Shown: positions 5,944-12,105 of the stretch, in pieces
How the letters are laid out: each line of letters starts with the position of its first letter
How positions within the stretch are numbered: position 1 is the first letter of the stretch
NCBI GenBank assembly: GCA_937884015.1
Contig: CALGBV010000194.1
Location: 1-13,989 of the forward strand
Length of the DNA: 13,989 bases
Source of the DNA: an uncultured Bacteroidales bacterium
Lineage (GTDB): Bacteria > Bacteroidota > Bacteroidia > Bacteroidales > F082
Direction of reading: 5' to 3'
Position numbers and translations under genes: made by a program
The notes under the pieces: generated by a model
What the model saw: only the letters and a program-made list of their open reading frames with translations
Told to the model about the DNA's origin: nothing
The model's database searches: none

Positions 5944-7461
5944 ATGTCGAATCAGAAACTGACACAGACCCAAAGGCAGGAACTGAAACTTTCGCCTCAG
6001 CAGATTCAGCTTATGAAACTGCTGCAACTCCCTATTATTGAACTCGAACAACGCATCAAGGAAGAAATCGAGGCCAATCCGGCTTTGGAAGATGCCAGCG
6101 AAAACGAAGAATTTGAAGACAACGAATCTGTTGCCGATGAAGACAACGACAATGGTGAAGATGCTGAAAACGAGGAATATAATGAAAGCGAAGAAGAACC
6201 CGCTTTCGACGAGAAAGAAGAATTCGACATCACAGATTACCTCCAAGACGAAGACATCGACGACTATTCCTATAAATTGCAAGCCAACAACCGCAGCAGC
6301 GATGATGAAGACTACGAAACGCCAATTTCGAGCGAAACTTCTTTCCAAGAGTATCTGTTGCAGCAGCTTGGTTACCGCGAGCTGACCGAGAAACAGGAGA
6401 TTTTAGGTGCCTATATCATTGGTAATCTTGATGATAACGGCTACATGAGCCGTAAGGTCTCAGAAATTGTCGACGACCTGATTTTCACCCAAAACATTGA
6501 AGCGACAGAGGAAGAAGTCGCGGAAGTGCTTGCCATCGTGCAGGAACTCGACCCGCCTGGCATCGCCGCACGCGACCTTCAGGAATGTATGCTCATCCAG
6601 TTGGAAAGGCTTCAGGAAGACAATCCCTTCGATGACTACAGTCTGGCCATCACCGTCGTAAAAGACTGTTTCGAAGAGTTTACCAAGAAACATTACGACA
6701 AGATTGTCAAGAAACTGGAAGTCAGCAACCAGCAACTGAAAGCCGCCATCGATGAGATTCTGAAACTCAATCCTAAACCTGGCGACACCTCATCGACCGG
6801 AACGAAAAACTCACATTACATCACCCCTGATTTCTATGTTTACGTCAAGGACAACATCATCGAACTTTCGTTGGAGAGCCGCAACATGCCCGAATTGCGC
6901 GTGAGCAAGGAATACATCAACATGCTGGAAGAATATTCCAACTACAAAGACACCCCCCGTATGCAGGAAGCCGTGCAGTTCGTCAAGCAGAAAATCGATT
7001 CCGCAAAGCTGTTCATCGGTTCCATCCAGCAACGGCAGAAGACGCTTTACATCACTATGAAAGCCATCATCGACAAACAACGAGAGTTTTTCCTGACAGG
7101 CGATGAAACAAAGTTGAAACCAATGATTCTGAAGGACATAGCTGACAAAGTCGAACTTGACATTTCCACCATTTCACGCGTGGCGAACAGCAAATACGTC
7201 CAAACGCCTTATGGTGTTTTCCTGCTGAAATTCTTCTTCAGCGAAGGCATCACTAACACCGAAGGCGAAGAAGTTTCGACACGCGAAATCAAGCGGATTT
7301 TACAAGATTGCGTTGACGAAGAAGACAAGAAAAAGCCCATGACCGACGAGGCCCTGATGGAAATCCTGAAAGACAAAGGCTATCCGATTGCACGCCGCAC
7401 CGTGGCGAAATACAGGGAACAGTTGGGTATCCCCGTCGCCCGCATGAGAAAAGAAATCTAA
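5944..7461 (+). CDS. rpoN: RNA polymerase sigma-54 factor RpoN
   Basis: The protein is 505 residues from ATG 5944. A GTG at 5917 in the same frame lies inside a palindromic repeat and is rejected, since the protein naturally begins just before the Gln/Leu-rich activator region. Region I (4-48): QKLTQTQRQELKLSPQQIQL, then leucine repeats and NPALE. Region II (about 49-107) is extremely acidic: 32 Asp or Glu in 59 residues. The core-binding domain follows, then the DNA-binding helix-turn-helix around LKDIADKVELDISTISRVAN (395-414) and the RpoN box ARRTVAKYRE (483-492), which reads the -24 element. RpoN directs transcription that needs AAA+ enhancer-binding activators; none is in the window. The kinase gene starts 50 bp downstream on the same strand, probably cotranscribed. 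Confidence 0.96.
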   Translation: MSNQKLTQTQRQELKLSPQQIQLMKLLQLPIIELEQRIKEEIEANPALEDASENEEFEDNESVADEDNDNGEDAENEEYNESEEEPAFDEKEEFDITDYLQDEDIDDYSYKLQANNRSSDDEDYETPISSETSFQEYLLQQLGYRELTEKQEILGAYIIGNLDDNGYMSRKVSEIVDDLIFTQNIEATEEEVAEVLAIVQELDPPGIAARDLQECMLIQLERLQEDNPFDDYSLAITVVKDCFEEFTKKHYDKIVKKLEVSNQQLKAAIDEILKLNPKPGDTSSTGTKNSHYITPDFYVYVKDNIIELSLESRNMPELRVSKEYINMLEEYSNYKDTPRMQEAVQFVKQKIDSAKLFIGSIQQRQKTLYITMKAIIDKQREFFLTGDETKLKPMILKDIADKVELDISTISRVANSKYVQTPYGVFLLKFFFSEGITNTEGEEVSTREIKRILQDCVDEEDKKKPMTDEALMEILKDKGYPIARRTVAKYREQLGIPVARMRKEI

Positions 7462-7511
7462 AGTCATGCCGCATAAAGCAATAAAGCGGACTGGACCACG
7501 TTTATCATATC

Positions 7512-9026
7512 GTGAAAGCGAATCTCTATACAAAGAAAAAGCATTGGAAATGGATTTTGGCCGTTTTCGCCTTGCTGATTGTAGGCGCTTCGCTGTGGTA
7601 CACCAACAATCTGGTGAAATCCATTGCGCGGCAGGAAAGCAATCAGGTGAGGCTGTGGGCCGAAGCCATGGAGCAGCATGCGCTGATGATGAAGTATACC
7701 GAAGAGTTTTTCGGCGATGTCAGCGAACAAGAACAACTCCGCGTAGAACTGCTTGCCAAAGCTTATCACGAAGTGCTCGATTTCAGCCGAAATGACAACA
7801 CTGGCATTTATTTAGACATCATCCGGAACAACATCAGCATTCCACTTGTCATTACCGACAACCATGACAATATCATGTTTTCGAGCAACTTGCCTGCATC
7901 GCAAGAAGGCAAAACGTATTTCGATGATGAAATGAAACAAGCCTACTCGAAATTCGAGCCAATAAAAATCAATACCGGTTTTACCGAAGTGCAATGGCTG
8001 TATTACAACGAATCGCTGATTTACACCGAGTTAAAGGCTGTTTTGGATGAGATGTTCGATGGTTTTATGAACGACATCACGACCAATTCGGTTGGCGCAC
8101 CGGTCATCGTCATGAATGAAGATCTGACGAAAATCATCAGTTACGGCAACTTAGACTCCACCTTGATGCAAAACGGCGATTATGTCGAAAAGCAACTTGC
8201 AGCCATGCGCGATGAAAACCAGCCCATTGAGGTTGAGTCCATCGACAAAGGCAAAACCTACGTTTTCTACCGCACTTCCGACCTCATCAACCAGATGCGC
8301 TACTACCCTATCATTCTGATAGTTGTTGTGGCCTTGTTCCTCTTCATTGCCTACATGCTTTTCAGTTATGCACGCCGTTCGGAACAAAACCAAGTGTGGG
8401 CCGGCATGGCCAAGGAGACTGCGCACCAACTCGGCACGCCGCTTTCATCGCTCATGGGTTGGATTGAACTGATGAAGATGCAGGAAGAACCATTTGTCGG
8501 GACTAACGAAATGGAGAAAGACATCGAGCGACTGCAAATCGTTGCCGACCGCTTCTCGAAAATCGGTTCAGTGCCTGTGCTTGAGCCGACAAACATCATT
8601 GCACTGGTTTGGGACACAATGGATTATCTCCAAAAGCGCTTCTCAAAGAAATTCGAGTTCGAAATCAACATGCCCGACGACGAACTCATCGTGCCGCTGA
8701 TACCATCGCTTTTCCGCTGGGTTTTGGAAAACCTCACCAAAAACGCCATCGATGCCATGGGCGACCATGGAAAAATCACCTTAGACCTGTTTGAAGAAGA
8801 CGGACAAATCATCATCGACCTGAGCGACACAGGTAAAGGCATTACAAAATCGAAATGGAAGCAAGTCTTCAACCCGGGCTACACAAGCAAGAAACGCGGC
8901 TGGGGCTTGGGCTTGTCATTGGCCAAACGCATCATCGAAGAATACCACAAAGGAAAGATTTTCGTCAAGAATTCCGTTGTCAATCAAGGAACTACGTTTA
9001 GGATTGCATTAAAGAAGACCATTTAA
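7512..9026 (+). CDS. Two-TM sensor histidine kinase
   Basis: The protein is 504 residues from a GTG start. The frame is closed upstream at TAA 7482 and no ATG precedes the first membrane segment, so GTG 7512 is the best start. TM1 spans about 14-30, an extracytoplasmic sensor region 31-262, TM2 about 264-286. The cytoplasmic kinase has the H-box MAKETAHQLGTPLSSLMGW with His305 as phosphoacceptor, N-box LENLTKNAIDAMG (405-417), G1 DLSDTGKG (436-443) and G2 GWGLGLSLAKR (463-473). There is no receiver domain, HAMP or PAS that I can see. The sensor region is unrecognised, possibly a Cache-like fold. No response regulator lies nearby, so the partner must be elsewhere. The position 50 bp after rpoN suggests cotranscription and perhaps control of a sigma-54 activator (inference). 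The stop overlaps the convergent gene's stop. Confidence 0.93.
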   Translation: MKANLYTKKKHWKWILAVFALLIVGASLWYTNNLVKSIARQESNQVRLWAEAMEQHALMMKYTEEFFGDVSEQEQLRVELLAKAYHEVLDFSRNDNTGIYLDIIRNNISIPLVITDNHDNIMFSSNLPASQEGKTYFDDEMKQAYSKFEPIKINTGFTEVQWLYYNESLIYTELKAVLDEMFDGFMNDITTNSVGAPVIVMNEDLTKIISYGNLDSTLMQNGDYVEKQLAAMRDENQPIEVESIDKGKTYVFYRTSDLINQMRYYPIILIVVVALFLFIAYMLFSYARRSEQNQVWAGMAKETAHQLGTPLSSLMGWIELMKMQEEPFVGTNEMEKDIERLQIVADRFSKIGSVPVLEPTNIIALVWDTMDYLQKRFSKKFEFEINMPDDELIVPLIPSLFRWVLENLTKNAIDAMGDHGKITLDLFEEDGQIIIDLSDTGKGITKSKWKQVFNPGYTSKKRGWGLGLSLAKRIIEEYHKGKIFVKNSVVNQGTTFRIALKKTI

Positions 9027-10243
9027 TTCACTTCCTCCACCCCATTCTCCTGCATGAATTTCCTGATTTCCTCAGCATGACGGCCTCTGATGATGACCTG
9101 ATGGTTGCCAATGGTTTTATTCAGCAAATAGTTCTTCAGGTTTGCATTGAGCTGTATTTGCGTACGGCAGAAATGATTACTGTACTCAATTGGCAAAGCC
9201 TGTGCCTCAGTAACAAAGAATCGATCGAGCTTATCGCCACCCCATTTCAGCAAGGTATAGTCGGTGCATGGCAAATCTCCCTGAATGGCAACACCAATCG
9301 ACGACTCGAAATGCGAACGCAAGGTGATGTTTTCGCACATTGAAAGCGGTACAGTACAGTGCGCCAGCAAGGAACGGTCATCACGCAGCATTGACGGATT
9401 GGCCATGAAAGCCTTTTCGCCGCATAGACGCTGCGCCAGAATCATAGTGATGAGGGTCTGCATATCGCCTTCGCAACCTGCCACAATGCCTTCATCGTTG
9501 AGCAGGGCAAGGGCAAGGCAGCTTGTCGTTCCGCAAGCATTTACAATGTCGAAGCAGCGGATAGTCATTGCAGAAAGGCCTTCTTCCGTACAGATTTTCT
9601 TGATGGCAAGATAGGTCTTCGCCGCCTTCAGCATATCTTCGCATGAGGGTTCGACAATAGCTTTGGCTTTCCCCGTACACGATTGTGCAACCTTGACAGC
9701 TTCCGCTTTATCAGCAGCATTGATTTCATCAATCAGCCTGCCCAAACTGATGTCAACGACAGTGATGCCGTATTTGTTTGCAATCGTTCCGCGGTTTACA
9801 TTGCTGTCAATCAGCCAGTCGGAAGGTTGGCCGAAACATCCGATGCGGACACCCTGCAATAGTTTCAACTCGGGTCTGACACCTTTCACAATCTCTTCGT
9901 TGCTGCCGTGAATGATTTTTCCGCTTCTACAATTACTTTTCAAAAAAGAAAGTATTTCCAAGGCGGCGGCAAGCGAGTTGTTGCGCCCGTCAGCGATAAT
10001 CTTGATGTCGGAATTGAGATTGGGCAGAATACGCGTGAAAAGGTTTTCGACGCCGCCCGTGGCCGTCATTACGAAATCAGGTGTGGCATGGGAGCCTTTC
10101 CATTGGCTGACGGCTTTTTCATCGTCGCCTAAAATGGTGAACTGTGCCTGAAATTCGTTTTCAAGCATACGCATAAGTTCTGCATATTCCGAACGCACAA
10201 ATGCTTCGTTCTGAAAAGAGGAATGGATAATGAGGATGTTCAT
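9023..10243 (-). CDS. L-fucose/L-arabinose isomerase-like protein
   Basis: The protein is 406 residues from ATG 10243. A frame start 8 codons upstream (10267) lies inside a GAC-phased repeat and would add MSKKSKNP; MNILIIHSSFQ is the better N-terminus. It has the layout of the FucI/AraA superfamily: N-terminal Rossmann-like domain (TATGGVENL, ADGRNNSLAAALEILSFL, GCFGQPSDWLI) and a C-terminal catalytic part with LSAMTIRCFD, LLNDEGIVAGCEGDMQTLIT, AFMANPSM, LLAHCTVP, SHFESSIGVAI, CRTQIQL and GNHQVI. Glu258 (CEGD), His295 (AHC) and His381 (GNH) look like counterparts of metal or catalytic residues. Asn282 (FMANP) stands where I expect an acidic ligand. Known members interconvert aldoses and ketoses using Mn; the substrate here is unknown. 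No sugar-catabolic neighbours and no clear promoter. Confidence 0.75.
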   Translation of the reverse strand: MNILIIHSSFQNEAFVRSEYAELMRMLENEFQAQFTILGDDEKAVSQWKGSHATPDFVMTATGGVENLFTRILPNLNSDIKIIADGRNNSLAAALEILSFLKSNCRSGKIIHGSNEEIVKGVRPELKLLQGVRIGCFGQPSDWLIDSNVNRGTIANKYGITVVDISLGRLIDEINAADKAEAVKVAQSCTGKAKAIVEPSCEDMLKAAKTYLAIKKICTEEGLSAMTIRCFDIVNACGTTSCLALALLNDEGIVAGCEGDMQTLITMILAQRLCGEKAFMANPSMLRDDRSLLAHCTVPLSMCENITLRSHFESSIGVAIQGDLPCTDYTLLKWGGDKLDRFFVTEAQALPIEYSNHFCRTQIQLNANLKNYLLNKTIGNHQVIIRGRHAEEIRKFMQENGVEEVN

Positions 10244-10253
10244 GGGATTTTTT

Positions 10254-10281
10254 GACTTTTTGGACATTTAGACTCTTTGAC
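10254..10281 (+). repeat. Phased GAC repeat upstream of the isomerase-like gene
   Basis: GAC occurs at 10254, 10263, 10271 and 10279, spaced 9, 8 and 8 bp and separated by T/A-rich linkers. The same spacing recurs at 10365-10392 (GAC) and 10437-10464 (GTC). It directly precedes the start codon at 10243. Confidence 0.5.
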
Positions 10282-10340
10282 GGCTTCTTCCTGAAGGCCG
10301 TCATTTCCGCCGTCCTCCTCGCGAAGGCGGGGACGGAAAT
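10279..10340. repeat. REP-like GC-rich double palindrome
   Basis: The first hairpin pairs GACGGCTTC (10279-10287) with GAAGGCCGTC (10293-10302), with one bulged base. The second pairs ATTTCCG (10303-10309) and TCC (10313-10315) with GGACGGAAAT (10331-10340) around a loop containing CGCGAAGG. The layout GTCATTTCCG...GCGAAGGCGGGG...CGGAAATCTC resembles the widespread bacterial REP-type elements of the form GTCATT-CCCGC-GAAGGCGGG-AATC. It is much more GC-rich than the surrounding spacer. Confidence 0.6.
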
Positions 10341-10364
10341 CTCATCGTATTAACTGTAATCTTT

Positions 10365-10464
10365 GACTAATGGTTTTTATGGACTAATTGACTTTTAAAA
10401 AAGGGACTGAAAAAACGTCGTTTCTCCAGTCCCTATGTCTAATTGTCAAATTAGTCTAACCGTC
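10365..10464. repeat. GAC/GTC phased repeats flanking the terminator
   Basis: GAC at 10365, 10382 and 10390 lies left of the terminator stem, and GTC at 10437, 10445, 10454 and 10462 lies right of it, with steps of 8 or 9 bp (once 17). GACTAATTGAC (10382-10392) and GTCAAATTAGTC (10445-10456) are inverted copies differing by one inserted base, so the terminator hairpin sits inside a larger inverted repeat. Confidence 0.5.
10396..10433 (-). terminator. Rho-independent terminator of the T9SS thioredoxin-like gene
   Basis: On the minus strand GGGACTG (10433-10427) pairs with CAGTCCC (10409-10403), with a short inner AAAC/GTTT stem, then TTTTTT. It lies 38 bp after the TAA stop at 10472. On the plus strand an A-run precedes the stem but no T-run follows, so it is directional. 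Confidence 0.8.
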
Positions 10465-10471
10465 AAAGAAA

Positions 10472-11860
10472 TTAATGTGTCACGACAAATCTGACGGCTG
10501 CGCCATTGTTGACTTTCAGGAAATAGATGCCGTTTTCGTAGCTTGCAGTAGCAATCTTACATTCAGCACCTTCCGTAACAAATTCGTCAATCATCTGACC
10601 CAGTGCATTGTAAACGCTCACCTTGTTGAGACCTTCGCCGGAAACGGTGATGAAATCGTTGGCTGGGTTTGGATATACAGCGTAGGTGTTGACTGATTCA
10701 ATAACGCCATCAACATCGGTGAAGACTTCGACCAATGCCGTTGCGCCCCACACATCCTCAGCATTCTTAGCTGTGCCAAGTGCATAGTAATAGACGCTTG
10801 GTTCAAGGTTAGTCCATGTGAAGCTTTCCGGTTCGTAAGCCGGGAAACCGTCTTCACGGATGACATCGGCAGCTGCTTCTTCACCAATTTCATTGTAATA
10901 GTCAACGGTAATGAAGCCATAGTGATATTCTGCGACTTCGGAATTCGGAACTGCACTGATGGTTGCTTCGGTGTTTGAAATCAGGTCAACGGTGAGTTCA
11001 ACGAGAGCTTCGCCCGTGCCGCCTTGCGTGAGGGTGGTGGCTTTCTCAGTAATCACTTCGTAAGTGTTGCCATCAGCATCGGCAGGAACAACATAAATGG
11101 TGTATTCGGTAGCTGGCTGCTGTTCGGTCCATGTATAATCGGTTGTTTCAGCTGCCTGAATGCCCCACATCTGAACGAGCTGTTCGAGGGTTGCACCCAT
11201 CATCTGCTGCCACATTGCCATTTCGCTTTCGGTGCCAATCATATACCAGAAGGAAGCGCAGTCGGCATTAGGTGTGAAGGTAGCCTCAACGGTTGTTGCA
11301 GTGACTTCGCCAACGGTGATTTCAACCTGTGGGTCGGCAACAGGAGCATCGCAGTCGTGTTCCTCAATGCCGTAAGGAGCAAGTTGGTCGACGATAGTCT
11401 GCGAATTGTTGATAGGCCACAAGTCGTTGATGACAATATGATGGTCTGGGGTGATGAGGATTACGGTTGGGAAAGCGGTGATTCCGTATTGTGAGCAGAT
11501 GTCATGGCCACCACCAGCTGTGCTTATGGTAGGATATTCGATACCATAAGTATTGCACCAATTCTGGCAAGCAGCATCACCATCGGAAGTGCTGATTTCC
11601 ATAAAGAACACATCGTGCATGTTACAACCAAGACGGGTGTAAGCTTCAGCAACTTTTGGTGCGGCCTGATTACAAGGACCACAAGTGGTGTAGAAGAAGT
11701 CGATGAGGACACTTTGGCCACCATCGAGAATGTCGAACAAATGGACTTCGGTACCGTGACAATCGGTTGCCGTAAAATCAATAGCCTCAGAATGAGGGCA
11801 CTGTGCTTTCAGACCAAAACTGAAAACAACTGCTGCTAAAAGAAGTAAAACTTTTTTCAT
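10472..11860 (-). CDS. Secreted thioredoxin-like protein with FnIII-like domains and T9SS sorting domain
   Basis: The protein is 462 residues. The signal peptide MKKVLLLLAAVVFSFGLKA is followed by Gln20 (likely cleavage A19/Q20). Residues about 24-165 are a TlpA/redoxin-like thioredoxin fold: VLIDFFYTTCGPC with active-site Cys60-Cys63 and cis-Pro131 in GITAFPTVILI. This domain also has Cys79, Cys98, Cys102 and Cys122, unusually many. Residues about 175-280 and 287-385 look like two fibronectin-III-type beta domains (TWTEQQPATEYTIYVVPAD, FTWTNLEPSVYYYALG). The last 70 residues are a type A Por secretion sorting domain: VYPNPANDFITVSG, VSVYNALGQMI, YENGIYFLKV, and a final RFVVTH. It should therefore cross the outer membrane by the type IX system and be attached or released outside. 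A single-gene unit with its own -7 box and terminator. The redox role outside the cell is inferred. Confidence 0.88.
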   Translation of the reverse strand: MKKVLLLLAAVVFSFGLKAQCPHSEAIDFTATDCHGTEVHLFDILDGGQSVLIDFFYTTCGPCNQAAPKVAEAYTRLGCNMHDVFFMEISTSDGDAACQNWCNTYGIEYPTISTAGGGHDICSQYGITAFPTVILITPDHHIVINDLWPINNSQTIVDQLAPYGIEEHDCDAPVADPQVEITVGEVTATTVEATFTPNADCASFWYMIGTESEMAMWQQMMGATLEQLVQMWGIQAAETTDYTWTEQQPATEYTIYVVPADADGNTYEVITEKATTLTQGGTGEALVELTVDLISNTEATISAVPNSEVAEYHYGFITVDYYNEIGEEAAADVIREDGFPAYEPESFTWTNLEPSVYYYALGTAKNAEDVWGATALVEVFTDVDGVIESVNTYAVYPNPANDFITVSGEGLNKVSVYNALGQMIDEFVTEGAECKIATASYENGIYFLKVNNGAAVRFVVTH

Positions 11861-11903
11861 AGTGATTTGAATTTAGTGATTAATGAATAAATGAATTTGG
11901 GGG

Positions 11904-11911
11904 CAAAAGTA
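11904..11911 (-). promoter_or_regulatory. -7 box for the T9SS thioredoxin-like gene
   Basis: TACTTTTG on the minus strand followed by CCCCC fits TAnnTTTG and lies 43 bp upstream of ATG 11860. No good -33 match is visible. Confidence 0.5.
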
Positions 11912-11992
11912 ACATTTTTTGGTGTTCGTGATACATTCCGGCGATTATTTTAAACTCTATGAAATTGTTTTATTAACTATTGCTTGTGGCAT

Positions 11993-12020
11993 GTAGAGAC
12001 GCACGGCCGTGCGTCTTTAC
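11993..12020. repeat. 14-bp palindromic repeat, GAGACGCAC type
   Basis: The 28-bp element is a full palindrome with one G-T pair: GTAGAGACGCACGG (11993-12006) against CCGTGCGTCTTTAC (12007-12020). Its arms share GAGACGC with 5829-5854 and GACGCAC/GTGCGTC with 5906-5928. It lies 86 bp beyond the lptD stop and upstream of the T9SS gene. There is no T-run, so a repeat element is more likely than a classical terminator. Confidence 0.75.
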
Positions 12021-12105
12021 GTTCCACCAAATTCTGGCAAACCTGTAAATATTTCCAATGGAATCGAAAAGAGGATAATTGACCGAAAGTAAATCAAAAC
12101 AATTT

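Noticed and set aside
5878..6348. Hydrophobic 156-codon minus-strand frame resembling a membrane protein
   Set aside because: It is the antisense of the acidic region of rpoN: GAA and GAC codons read back as Phe and Val. It also runs through the palindrome cluster.
10244..10267. Upstream ATG start for the isomerase-like gene
   Set aside because: The eight extra residues are encoded by the GAC-phased repeat; MNILIIHSS at 10243 starts directly at the first beta-strand.
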